NCBI RefSeq assembly: GCF_045105435.1
Contig: NZ_JBGCDL010000266.1
Coordinates: forward strand, 1 to 8,990
DNA: 8,990 bases
Source: Kordia sp045105435
GTDB lineage: Bacteria; Bacteroidota; Bacteroidia; Flavobacteriales; Flavobacteriaceae
Direction of reading: 5' to 3'
Shown here: in pieces, positions 1 through 8,700 of the stretch
Layout of the letters: each line of letters starts with the position of its first letter
Numbering within the stretch: the first letter of the stretch is position 1
Translations under genes and position numbers: made by a program
The notes under the pieces: model-generated
What the model was told of the DNA's origin: nothing
Databases searched by the model: none
Seen by the model: only the letters and a program-made list of their open reading frames with translations

Positions 1-1
1 T

Positions 2-418
2 GAACGTTCCATAGATTTTTATGCGAATAAGATGGAATTAAAACAATGTCGTTTTGACAAGGAAAGACGCATTGCCTTTTTCTGGATTGGAGAAGACAAA
101 AAAGCAATGTTAGGTTTATGGGAAAAACCTAAAGAAGAAATTGATATTCGCCATTATGCGTTTGAGTGTGATCCAGATTGGATTCAAAACGAATCCGAGA
201 ATTTTTTAAAATCTCAAAATATTACTTACTGGAATTTTTTGAATGATGGAACAAAAGGTCCCATGGTTTTTGTTTGGATGCCCGCTATTTCAATCTATTT
301 CAATGATCCAGACGGACACGAACTTGAATTCATTGGAGTCTTAGAAGGAAAAACGAAATCAAATACTGAAAAAAGAGTCGTTACTTATAAAGAATGGCTA
401 AAACTAAAAGATGCATAA
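2..418 (+). CDS. VOC/glyoxalase-fold family protein, 5' end cut by window edge
   Basis: Vicinal oxygen chelate (glyoxalase/bleomycin-resistance) fold protein, probably cytosolic; its substrate is unknown. The first ATG is at 32, but the frame is open back to base 2 and reads ERSIDFYANK before that Met. The S-I-x-F-Y segment is the usual first helix of a VOC module, so the Met at 32 is internal and roughly 15-20 N-terminal residues lie outside the window. Numbering from the Met at 32, a second-module strand carries H41 (IRHYAFECD), and the C-terminal strand has the family signature NDPDGHELEF with E99, the usual metal-ligand glutamate. The first-module ligand would be in the missing part. Length from base 2 is 138 residues, close to a whole single VOC domain. 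The stop overlaps the start of the next gene by 8 bp, which suggests co-translation. This family includes glyoxalases, dioxygenases and antibiotic-binding proteins; I cannot choose between them. Confidence 0.85.
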   Translation, partial: ERSIDFYANKMELKQCRFDKERRIAFFWIGEDKKAMLGLWEKPKEEIDIRHYAFECDPDWIQNESENFLKSQNITYWNFLNDGTKGPMVFVWMPAISIYFNDPDGHELEFIGVLEGKTKSNTEKRVVTYKEWLKLKDA

Positions 419-755
419 GAATCTAGCTAAAAAAATAAAATGGAATCTCATTTTTTCACTTATAAGTGGCTGTTTAATTATAGGAATCGTTCTTTTTATA
501 ACTGTGATTAAAACTTATTTTCCACGCCCAAAATTTGACCCTGATGGTACATTCGTCACCATATTTATACTAGTTCCTCTAATTATTCTATCAACAGTTT
601 TAGCGCTGATCGCTATTATAAGAACTAAAAAACAAGTTCAATTTTTAAACTCAAAAAAACACAGTATTCCAATTTATGTTATGTCAACTCCGATACTTAT
701 TTTTTGGGTAATTTTCTTTTGTTACCTAATCAAATTCTTATTAACAAGATCTTAA
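411..755 (+). CDS. Small three-helix membrane protein of unknown function
   Basis: I do not recognise this 114-residue protein. It has three clear hydrophobic segments, about residues 11-33, 48-70 and 88-110, separated by short polar loops. A basic N-terminus (KNLAKKIK) and the basic loop RTKKQ at 71-75 suggest a cytoplasmic N-terminus and second loop by the positive-inside rule. No signal peptidase site, catalytic motif or known domain is visible. The ATG overlaps the stop of the VOC gene in ATGCATAA, an 8-bp overlap, so it is likely translated by coupling and belongs to the same transcript. It ends 13 bp before the end of the convergent transporter gene. The sustained hydrophobic pattern and tight junction support a real gene. 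It could be a small accessory membrane protein, but its role is unknown. Confidence 0.75.
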   Translation: MHKNLAKKIKWNLIFSLISGCLIIGIVLFITVIKTYFPRPKFDPDGTFVTIFILVPLIILSTVLALIAIIRTKKQVQFLNSKKHSIPIYVMSTPILIFWVIFFCYLIKFLLTRS

Positions 756-768
756 AAAAATCATCAAA
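756..768. other. Short convergent junction without a clear terminator
   Basis: Only 13 bp separate the stop of the plus-strand membrane protein gene from the stop of the minus-strand transporter gene. A run of seven A on the plus strand (754-760) gives a T-run after the minus-strand stop. The only nearby symmetry is the 8-bp palindrome AAGATCTT at 746-753, which has no loop. I do not see a proper hairpin, so termination here is either Rho-dependent or read-through in both directions. Confidence 0.4.
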
Positions 769-2166
769 CTAAGACAATCGCTCCGCACGTCTTTCATCTA
801 ATGCTATTTCAACCTCTTTTACCTTCTTTGAAGTTAACGGATAAAATAACAAGGCTACAATTCCAACAAGTACAAATATGGCGGGTACAATACTCATATT
901 CAACTTGATTCCTTCTAACATTTCGGGAGTTTTCACCACAGCTTCATCACCATTATAGTTATACCAATTTAAAATCATAAGTGTCATAAATCCTGCCATT
1001 CCGCCACCAAATTTCATGGCAAATGTTCCTGCCGAATAGATCAATCCTGTAGCACGGCGTCCGTTTTTATATTCCGAGTAATCGGCAGCATCACCCAACA
1101 TTGCAAAGAATAATACTGGCATTAATCCTGCGCCAAATTCAGAGATAATTCCCAAGGTAAAAATAGTCCCAACTTCATTCGCATCTAGCCAATACATCGC
1201 GCCTGCCGTAACAGCAGAAAATAAAATACTGATGATAAACAATCTTGCTTTTCCAAACTTTCGCGTCAACGCAGGTGCAAAAACGGTAGAAATCATAGAG
1301 ATAATTAGCAATGACAAAAGGTACAATCCTGCCAATCCATTTTTCCCGCCCCAAGCGGTTAAACTACCAAACAGATTATTTTCGTCATTTACATAATGTG
1401 TAAAGTAATACATGGTTGCACTTTGCTTGATCACGTTATAGGTTACAAATACAAATCCTATAAATAGTAAAATTAACCAAGCTCTATTCTTAATTAAATC
1501 TTTGTAGTCTTCTTTTATGTCATTGGTTGCAATTGCTGGCACACGCTCACGAGTTGTGTAAAAGGTAATTAAAGAACAACCTGCCAAAATAAATGCCAAT
1601 ACATACATGGTATATTGATATCCTATATTTTCGTCTCCTTGCCCTAAATAATCTACCAATGCAATGACACCAATTGTAGCAATAATTCCGCCAAAGTATG
1701 CGCCAAAGAAACGATAAGAAGAAAGTTCAGTACGTTCTTTAACATCACTCGTCATTACGCCCATTAACGCAGAATACGGAACATTATTCGCGGTATAAGT
1801 CAACGTGTAAAAGATAGAAGTAGCATACGCCCAAATGATTTTTCCTGTCAAACTCAAATCTGGTGTGGTAAATTGTAAAACTAAAGCAATTCCAAATGGC
1901 AACGCTGTCCATAACAACCAAGGACGAAATTTTCCGTATTTACTTTTGGTACGATCGGCAATATTTCCCATAATCAAATCGGTTACACCATCTCCCAAAC
2001 GAATTACAAATATTAGTGTCGCTGCTACTGCGGCTTCCAATCCAAAAACATCGGTGTAAAATATAGGCAAAAAAGGACCGATAGTTCGCCATGCAATATT
2101 TGCTGCCGTATCGCCTAATGCGTATCCAATTTTTTCTTTGAAGGTTAATTTCGTTTGTGTTGACAT
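769..2166 (-). CDS. GPH-family (MelB-like) sugar:cation symporter, MFS superfamily
   Basis: Inner-membrane secondary transporter of the glycoside-pentoside-hexuronide:cation symporter family, expected to import a sugar or glycoside with Na+ or H+. The 465 residues match the family's usual length and contain roughly 12 hydrophobic segments. Family signatures are visible: an N-terminal KIGYALGDTAAN; LGDGVTDLIMG, whose D59 and D63 occupy the D-x-x-x-D positions used for cation binding in MelB; the loop DRTKSKYGKFRPW (71-83); NVPYSALMG (128-136); and the second-half motif GDAADYSEYKNGRRATG (358-374). I chose the ATG at 2166 because it gives MSTQTKLTFKEKIGY, typical of the family. An in-frame ATG at 2226 would add 20 polar, basic residues outside the known fold. 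It is the last gene of the minus-strand block. Substrate cannot be read from sequence; the GH3 gene upstream suggests glucose or a glucoside. Confidence 0.93.
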   Translation of the reverse strand: MSTQTKLTFKEKIGYALGDTAANIAWRTIGPFLPIFYTDVFGLEAAVAATLIFVIRLGDGVTDLIMGNIADRTKSKYGKFRPWLLWTALPFGIALVLQFTTPDLSLTGKIIWAYATSIFYTLTYTANNVPYSALMGVMTSDVKERTELSSYRFFGAYFGGIIATIGVIALVDYLGQGDENIGYQYTMYVLAFILAGCSLITFYTTRERVPAIATNDIKEDYKDLIKNRAWLILLFIGFVFVTYNVIKQSATMYYFTHYVNDENNLFGSLTAWGGKNGLAGLYLLSLLIISMISTVFAPALTRKFGKARLFIISILFSAVTAGAMYWLDANEVGTIFTLGIISEFGAGLMPVLFFAMLGDAADYSEYKNGRRATGLIYSAGTFAMKFGGGMAGFMTLMILNWYNYNGDEAVVKTPEMLEGIKLNMSIVPAIFVLVGIVALLFYPLTSKKVKEVEIALDERRAERLS

Positions 2167-2243
2167 GTTCCGAGTTTTAATTTTATTTGATGATATTTGT
2201 TGGCGAATTTTTATGGAAAGATGCATTCCGTACGTCGACGCTT

Positions 2244-2450
2244 CTAATACATCAAATTGCGTTGTTTCATGCGTTTTTGAATGAGTTGAAAATTATCTTT
2301 AAGATACATCCGCTGGAGATTTTTAATGTTATTTATTGAATGAAATACATCTGCATCTACAAACAGAATTCCGATAGTTTCTACAAGAAATTTTCCAACG
2401 GTTATTTTTCCGAAACTACTTATTTCATTAACGACAGAGAGCTTATTCAT
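2244..2450 (-). CDS. Small hypothetical protein overlapping the GH3 stop
   Basis: A 68-residue product that I do not recognise. Its ATG at 2450 overlaps the GH3 stop in ATGAATAA, an 8-bp overlap, suggesting translational coupling. The frame is open further upstream to 2510, but that part is the GH3 C-terminus read in another frame, so 2450 is the sensible start. The protein has a mildly hydrophobic centre (VGKFLVETIGILFVDADVF, about residues 17-35) followed by a basic, helix-prone C-terminus (YLKDNFQLIQKRMKQRN). No signal peptide, cysteine pair or known motif is seen. The frame ends in TAG, 77 bp before the transporter start. If it is not a gene, the interval 2167-2442 is simply a 276-bp spacer. 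Support comes only from position, plausible amino-acid content and an uninterrupted frame. Confidence 0.5.
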   Translation of the reverse strand: MNKLSVVNEISSFGKITVGKFLVETIGILFVDADVFHSINNIKNLQRMYLKDNFQLIQKRMKQRNLMY

Positions 2451-4686
2451 AACTAAATTTTGCCGTTTTTCCAGTGGCTGAATGTTGCCCAATCCAAACA
2501 TTAAAAACACCTTTTTCTACACCAAATTCCTCTTGATTGTCATAGTATTTTAAATCATCCAACGAAAGTGTAAACATAATTTCTTTAGATTCATTCGGTT
2601 GTAAAGAAACACTTTGATATCCTTTTAATTCGCGTACAGGTCGTGTAATACGTCCAACTACATCTTGCACATACAATTGCGCAATGTCACTTCCTTTTCG
2701 TTTTCCTGTATTTTTCACGGTGACTTTTACCGTGAGTGTTCCTTTTTCAGAAATTGCATTGCTTGAAAGCGTCAAATCACTGTATTCAAATGTGGTGTAA
2801 CTTAATCCATAACCAAACGGATATTGTGGCAAATATCCAATGTCTAAATAGTGCGATGTGTTTCCTAGTGAGCTTTGCCACGCGCCAATTGGAATGCTAT
2901 CCATTTGTACAAATTCTTCAGGAATTACAGGTCTTCCTGTGTTTTTATGATTGTAAAATAACGGCAATTGTCCCGCTACTTTTGGCCATGTTACAGGCAA
3001 TCTTCCGCTTGGTTCGGCAACTCCGAAAATCATATCGTAAATTGCAGGTCCGCCCATTGTTCCAGGATGCCACGTCATTAAAATGGCGTCTACATCATCA
3101 ATTATATTTCCAACAGTAATTGGTCTTCCTGCCATGATGACTAATACGATTGGTTTTCCTGTTTTTGCTAATGCTTTGATGAGTTGTTCTTGCGCTCCAG
3201 GCAGATTTATATCAGCTCTACTATGTGCTTCTCCAGAAAGAATGGCTTCTTCTCCACCAATGAACAGAATGACATCTGATTTTTTAGCCGCTGCAATTGC
3301 TTTTGAAAAATCTTTGGTCGATTGGTCTCTACTGTATGCTAAACCTTCTACAAAAGTGTAGTTTGCATTTTTGTCGTGAAACACATTGACTGGTGTTCTT
3401 GTATATTTTCCATCACCATCAAAAGACCAAGTTCCGAGCTGTTCTCTTGGTTTGTCTGCCAACGGACCAATTACAGCAATGTTTGTTTTGTTGTTTAATG
3501 GTAAAATATTGTTTTCATTTTTCAACAATACCGAACTTTTTATTGCGGCTTCTTTTGCCATTTCTAAATGTGCAGCTGCATATAAATTATTGCTATTATC
3601 TACACGAAATGGTTTTTCAAATAAGCCCATTCTGAGCTTGACTCTTAATATATCTGCGACTAAACTATTGATTTTCGCTTTTGTTATTTTCCCTTCTTCC
3701 AATAATTCTTTGGTATACGTTTCAAAAGTTTTGCTCGTCATTTCCATATTTAAACCTGCGTTTAAGGAAAGTTCCGCTGCATGTTTTTGATCTTGGGCAA
3801 AACCGTGTGGAATCATTTCTTTGACAGCATCCCAATCGGATACGACAAAACCGTCAAAGCCGAAATCTTCTCGCAATACGTTTGTCAATAATCTTCGATC
3901 GCCCGAAGCTGGAATTCCGTTCATTTCATTGAAAGCTGTCATAAAAGTTTGTGTACCTGCTTCTACTGCCGATTTGAATGGCGGCAAATAGATGTTGTGC
4001 AATTGCGCATCACTAATTACGGCGGTGTTGTAATCGCGTCCGCCAATTGCGGCTCCGTAACCGATGAAGTGTTTTGCACAGGCAATCATACTTGTAGGAT
4101 CGTTTAAACTATCGCCTTGAAAACCTTTCACATAGGCTTTTGATAGCTTTGCAGCCAAATACGGATCTTCACCTGGCGATTCGGCAATGCGTCCCCAACG
4201 ACTGTCTCTGGCAATGTCTAACATGGGTGCAAACGTCCAACGAATTCCGAAAGAAGCGCCTTCTACAGCCGCAACTCTGGAGGAATTTTCCGCTACTTGT
4301 GCGTCCCAACTTGCTGCCATTGCGAGTGGAATTGGGAATATGGTTTTGTATCCGTGAATGACATCGCGCGCAAAGATTAACGGAATTTTGTTTGGACTTT
4401 CTTCTACGGCAATGCGTTGCAATTCGTCCACATAATCTGTATTGCTTACGTTTAAAAACGCGCCAATTTTTCCATCGCGAACGGCTTGTTTTAGCGAATC
4501 GGGCAATTTTCCTTTTACTCTACTTGATGTTCCGCGTAGGTTGAGTTGCCCTATTTTTTCATCGAGTGTCATTTTGGAAAGTAGTTCCGACACTTTTGCT
4601 TCGAGTTCGTTTGTTGGTTTTTGTTCCGTTTCGCAAGCAATTAATGTGAATACGATAATGCAAACAAGTGTGTATATTTTTTTCAT
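2443..4686 (-). CDS. bglX: Glycoside hydrolase family 3 lipoprotein, beta-glucosidase (BglX type)
   Basis: Exo-acting retaining beta-glycosidase, most likely a beta-glucosidase on oligosaccharides, anchored in the envelope. The 747 residues are the usual BglX length. It starts with a lipoprotein signal whose lipobox is LIAC, with C18 lipidated. The GH3 N-terminal barrel begins at SKMTLDEKIGQLNL (37-50) and contains RDVIHGYKTIFPIPLAMAASWD (central part 107-128), KHFIGYG (205-211) and GFVVSDWDAV, where D284 is the expected nucleophile. The second alpha/beta domain begins near VLLKNENNILPL (386-397); E486 in SGEAHSRADINLP is the likely acid/base. A C-terminal fibronectin III-like domain (about 635-710) holds VKNTGKRKGSDIAQLYV, and the protein ends normally. 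It starts 1 bp after the SMP-30 stop and overlaps the small downstream frame by 8 bp. The symbol is by family resemblance. Relatives also hydrolyse xylosides or laminarin oligosaccharides, so specificity is uncertain. Confidence 0.95.
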   Translation of the reverse strand: MKKIYTLVCIIVFTLIACETEQKPTNELEAKVSELLSKMTLDEKIGQLNLRGTSSRVKGKLPDSLKQAVRDGKIGAFLNVSNTDYVDELQRIAVEESPNKIPLIFARDVIHGYKTIFPIPLAMAASWDAQVAENSSRVAAVEGASFGIRWTFAPMLDIARDSRWGRIAESPGEDPYLAAKLSKAYVKGFQGDSLNDPTSMIACAKHFIGYGAAIGGRDYNTAVISDAQLHNIYLPPFKSAVEAGTQTFMTAFNEMNGIPASGDRRLLTNVLREDFGFDGFVVSDWDAVKEMIPHGFAQDQKHAAELSLNAGLNMEMTSKTFETYTKELLEEGKITKAKINSLVADILRVKLRMGLFEKPFRVDNSNNLYAAAHLEMAKEAAIKSSVLLKNENNILPLNNKTNIAVIGPLADKPREQLGTWSFDGDGKYTRTPVNVFHDKNANYTFVEGLAYSRDQSTKDFSKAIAAAKKSDVILFIGGEEAILSGEAHSRADINLPGAQEQLIKALAKTGKPIVLVIMAGRPITVGNIIDDVDAILMTWHPGTMGGPAIYDMIFGVAEPSGRLPVTWPKVAGQLPLFYNHKNTGRPVIPEEFVQMDSIPIGAWQSSLGNTSHYLDIGYLPQYPFGYGLSYTTFEYSDLTLSSNAISEKGTLTVKVTVKNTGKRKGSDIAQLYVQDVVGRITRPVRELKGYQSVSLQPNESKEIMFTLSLDDLKYYDNQEEFGVEKGVFNVWIGQHSATGKTAKFSYE

Positions 4687-4687
4687 A

Positions 4688-5668
4688 TTAATGTGCTATT
4701 TCTGCATAAACTGGCATGATTGGCTTTTTGAAAAACGTACTTTTTACGCCTTTTACATCGAGTTTTATTTTGAATAGTGAACCTGCTAATGGATATTTCG
4801 CCTTTTCTTCATCTGTCATGTCTAAATTTGATGTTGTGATGTATAAAATATCTAGGTCTGCACCACCAAATGCACAAGCAGTAACATTGTGTGCAGGTAC
4901 TTTTATTTTTTGGATGAGTTTCCCCGTTTTCGGATTGTAATTGGCAATACAGTTTCCATTCCATAAGCCAACATACAACATGTCGTTTTCGTCAATTGCC
5001 ATTCCGTCCGGCGCTCCTTCTGTTGTTGGAATTGTAACAACAATTCTTTCATTAGAAATAGTGCTTGTCGTTACATCAAAATCAAACGCGCGAATGTTTC
5101 CCGTTGGCGTATCAATATAATACATGGTTTTGTGGTCTTTGCTCCATACGATTCCGTTAGAAATAGTAATGTTTCCAAGCATTTTAGCGACTTCTCCGCT
5201 TTGACTTACTTTGTATAGATTTCCGCCAGGATTCGTCTGCGAATAATCCATTGAGCCAACCCATAAGTTTCCGTTTGGATCACATTTTCCGTCGTTTAAT
5301 CGTGTTCCTTTATTTTCTGCTTCAACATCCGTTAATTTTTCAATTTTTTCTGTACCAATATCTACTACATATACACCATCATTTAGTGCGACTATGACTT
5401 TGTCTTTTGCTTTTGAAGGCACAACAGTACCAATTGGTGCAGGCATTTTTATTTCTTTGTTTGTATTGTTTACGGGATTGTAAACATTGAGTGTTTCTCC
5501 AATAATATCTATCCAATATAGCAGTCCGTTGTTGTAATCCCAAAAAGCGCCTTCGCCCAATTTAGCAGGTATTTCATAAGCTAATTCTGCGATAAGTTCG
5601 GTAGATTTTGTATTCGTTTTGCAACTCATAAGAGCGATAAGCAGAAAAAATAAAGTTGTTTTTTTCAT
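4688..5668 (-). CDS. SMP-30/gluconolactonase-like lipoprotein
   Basis: Six-bladed beta-propeller of the SMP-30/gluconolactonase/LRE family, which hydrolyses sugar lactones or other esters using one divalent metal. The 326 residues begin with a lipoprotein signal (KKTTLFFLLIALMSC; lipobox LMSC, C16), so it acts outside the cytoplasm. The family metal ligands are all present: E39 in KLGEGAFW, N171 in SNGIVWS and D221 in GAPDGMAID. R123 and N125 in GTRLNDGK match the substrate-side Arg and Asn of characterised members. I chose the ATG at 5668; the frame runs open to 5770, but that upstream part covers the VCBS gene's end, is Asn/Thr-rich and would bury the signal peptide. It follows the VCBS gene by 67 bp and precedes GH3 by 1 bp, implying co-expression. 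The lysine after the lipidated cysteine, with no acidic pair, suggests periplasmic retention. The exact lactone is unknown. Confidence 0.92.
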   Translation of the reverse strand: MKKTTLFFLLIALMSCKTNTKSTELIAELAYEIPAKLGEGAFWDYNNGLLYWIDIIGETLNVYNPVNNTNKEIKMPAPIGTVVPSKAKDKVIVALNDGVYVVDIGTEKIEKLTDVEAENKGTRLNDGKCDPNGNLWVGSMDYSQTNPGGNLYKVSQSGEVAKMLGNITISNGIVWSKDHKTMYYIDTPTGNIRAFDFDVTTSTISNERIVVTIPTTEGAPDGMAIDENDMLYVGLWNGNCIANYNPKTGKLIQKIKVPAHNVTACAFGGADLDILYITTSNLDMTDEEKAKYPLAGSLFKIKLDVKGVKSTFFKKPIMPVYAEIAH

Positions 5669-5720
5669 ATAGGTGTTGTTGGTGTAAAAAGTCTGTTTGT
5701 GTATTGTTATGACAAACTGT

Positions 5721-5748
5721 ATTTGTTGTGTGTTATTATTTGTTGTGT
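5721..5748. repeat. 11-bp direct repeat spanning the VCBS gene end and spacer
   Basis: ATTTGTTGTGT occurs exactly at 5721-5731 and again at 5738-5748, a 17-bp period. One copy lies in the spacer upstream of the SMP-30 gene and the other covers the last codons of the VCBS gene. The surrounding minus strand is CA-rich, so the repeat may be compositional. A protein-binding site or a processing site between the two genes is possible but unsupported. Confidence 0.4.
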
Positions 5749-8700
5749 TTGATGAATTGTATAAAGTCATTATTTTTTATGGAAAGAATGTATGGTGTAT
5801 TTCCAATGTTTATGTGTTGTAAATCTTTTACGTCGCCTGTAGTGAAAAATCCGCTTTGCGAAACTGGTATTGCTTGAAAGTTTCCGTTTCCATCACCTTT
5901 TAAGAACGCGCCATAACTTGCATCATTTCTTGGCGTTTCTACTTCGGAATTGTATAAGTTTCCAGCAATGAGCGCATCTAAATGTCCATCATTATCATAA
6001 TCATCAATTAGTATTTGGTTGATGCTTGATAGTTGCGCTTGTATTGGCAATTGGTGAATTTTGAAACCGTTTTTTGTGTTTTCTAAATAGATACTTGCAA
6101 ACGATTTTATTTGATAGTGTAATGCTTCTTCTAGTTTTTTCTTTCCGTACACATCAATGAGCGTTGCCGTTGCGTATTCGTCGTAGTTTTTGAATTTTTC
6201 TTTGATTCCTGGTACTTGTTGTGAGGAACATTGGCGACCGCGCACAGGATATTGTTCGCCATCATCGTAGTAACTGAGAACGATGTCTTCTTTTTTGTTT
6301 TTGTCAAAATCTTCCACATATATATCGAAGGTTTCGTCTTCGGTAGCTTTGTATTTGTAGTTAAGTCCGTTGTTTCCTATGATGTAATCCATATCGCCAT
6401 CATTGTCAAAATCACCTTGATTGATGCTCCACCACCAACCTGTAGTTTCTTGCAGCTTCATTTTTTCGGTCATGTTTTCAAAAACACCTTTGTTGTTTTG
6501 TAAAATGGTGACTGGCATCCATTCTCCGACAAGGATAATATCGTCCCACGAATCGTTATTGAAATCGGTAATGATTGCGCTTGTTGCCATTCCGATTCCT
6601 TCGAGAGAAGATGCCGTTTTTTTTGTGTGATCTGTAAATTGTATAGCCATTTTTGTTGAATTGTTTTCGAGAAGATAGCTTGATGTTGGAAACGGATATT
6701 TCCCAGGCGTTTGTCTTCCTAATACTAGCAAATCTCGCTTTCCATCTTTGTTATAATCTAATGTGTACGTTCGCGATCCGCTAATGTTGTTGTTTGGAAT
6801 TGCCGTTTCCGATTTTTGAAATTGACCGTTTCCATCGTTGATGTATAAGCGATCTTTTAGAAAGTCTGATTTTTCAGAGAATTCATATCCGCCACTGACA
6901 ACATATAAATCTTGATCGCCATCTTGATCGGGATCAAAGAATAAAGCGCCTGTATCTTCTGAGATTTTGTCAGCATCAAAAGCTGTTGTTTTTTGTGGTG
7001 TAAAGCCTTGTTTTGTTTGTAGATATAATGTAGCAGGTATTCCGAATGCGCCACCGACATAGATATCTTCTAAACCATCATTGTTTACATCTGCGGAAGC
7101 AATTGCAGGTCCGAGCGTAGACATTTTGTGTGGCAATAAAACTTGTTTTGCAAAATCGTCATAATCGTTTTCTCGGTGTTTGATGGTTTTGGAAAGTGTT
7201 GTGTTGGTTGTAAAAAGGTGTTTGGTGATCGGTTTTGGGTGTTTGGTTTTGGGAACTGCTTGATCGTGATTGAGTACAAGTGTTTGGTTGGTTTTTATAT
7301 TTTTTTGTATGAAGATTTTCCCATCGTTCCAAATTACTTTTAGACTGTCTATTTGTGTTGCTTTGTCCAATCCGAAATGTAATTCTGGTGCAACAGATGA
7401 TTGAAATCCTCTTGTTAAGGTTAATTCTTGTATTTGTTGTTTTTCATCAGCATGTATGATAACGCGTGAACCTAAACCGTGTTTGTTTGTGTTGGTTCCT
7501 TTGAATTGAATTTTTAAGTAATTGTTAGTTGCATTGTTTTGAAATATGACTGCTTCTTGATCTATGTTATTGAGAATGATTTCTAAATCGCCATCATTGT
7601 CTAAATCGGCATAGACAGCGCCATTTGAGAATCCTTTGTGTTCAATTCCCCAATCTTGATTGACTTTTTCAAATTCCAATCCGCCAAGGTTTTGAAACAT
7701 AAAGTTATCTATTTTTTCACTTGGAATTTGCTTGCTTTTTTCTAGAAGTGATAGTTTGTCGTATGCTTTTTTTCCTATTTTTTTGAAGAAGTCTTTGTTA
7801 TTGATTTCTTTTCGTGTTCCGTTGCTTACAAATAAATCTTTGTGTGAATCGTTATCGAAATCGGCAAATAATGGTGCCCAACTCCAATCGGTAGACGAAG
7901 TTCCTGTGAGTCGTGAAATGTTAGAAAATTTTGGCACGTCATTTTCGCTAAATCCAGTATTGAGTTGCATACAATTGTGCATGTACTGATAGTGAAATCC
8001 GTATAAAACTGTTTCATAGAATAATCGCGGATTCATGCTTGCCATGTTTGCTTTTTGGCGGCGATTGCTGTCTGCATCCATGTCTGCTTGAAAGATATCT
8101 AAGAAACCATCGTTATTAATGTCGGCAATATCAACGCCCATTCCGTAAAATGCGGTTTGATTTGTGGCTTCCTTGATGACTTCTTTGAACGTTCCATCTT
8201 GATTGTTGATGTACATAAAATCGGGAATGCTGTAATCGTTAGAGACATAGATATCGAGCCAACCGTCATTGTTAATATCTGCGGCAGCGATACCGATAGA
8301 GAAACTATAGTTTTTTACGCCGGCTTCTTCCGACACATCGGTAAACGTTTCGCCATCGTTTCTGTAGAGTTTGTCAGATTCAATCGAATTGACATTCTCC
8401 ATACGATTTTTATAAATCATGTTGGACGTAGATGGATGCGAGATTGGATAGTTAGCCAAATACATGTCTAAATCGCCATCATTATCATAATCGAAAAAAG
8501 TAGCTTGAATTGAGTTTCCTTCATCTGCAATACCGTATTTTTCGGCAGCTTCCGTAAAGGTGTTGTCTTTGTTGTTTAGGAACAGTTGATTTTTTTTGTT
8601 GCCATCTTTCCCTGCTACTGAACAGTAGATGTCTAAATATCCATCATTATTAATGTCAACCATTGTCGTTCCTGTGTACCAACGATTGTCACCTTGTGTG

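Noticed and set aside
1835..2059. Plus-strand frame of 74 codons inside the symporter gene.
   Set aside because: It is antisense to the conserved GDGVTD and KFRPW region and shows no protein-like features of its own.
2167..2226. Upstream start of the symporter at 2226.
   Set aside because: It adds 20 polar residues absent from the usual GPH fold, whereas the internal Met at 2166 is followed directly by the family's N-terminal motif. It cannot be fully excluded.
2229..2240. Overlapping palindromes CGTACG and CGTCGACG upstream of the symporter gene as an operator or terminator.
   Set aside because: They are short, have no loop or T-run, and no second copy is seen in the window.
3083..3790. 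Long plus-strand open frames opposite the GH3 gene (3083-3361, 3386-3790, 3393-3635).
   Set aside because: They lie wholly antisense to a complete GH3 gene with all family motifs, overlap each other, and encode Ser/Phe/Leu-rich sequences typical of antisense frames.
5669..5735. A Bacteroidota promoter (TAnnTTTG with an upstream TTG) in the spacer before the lactonase gene.
   Set aside because: The nearest match, TACAGTTTG, has the wrong internal spacing, and no properly placed upstream element was found.
5669..5770. N-terminal extension of the SMP-30 protein from an ATG at 5770.
   Set aside because: It would place 34 Asn/Thr/Gln-rich residues before a perfect lipoprotein signal peptide and overlap the VCBS gene by 35 bp; the ATG at 5668 is far better.
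6231..6630. Plus-strand open frames opposite the VCBS gene.
   Set aside because: They are antisense to well-conserved repeat codons; Asp-Asn-Asp-Gly codons read backwards give few stops. No independent start context or motif is present.
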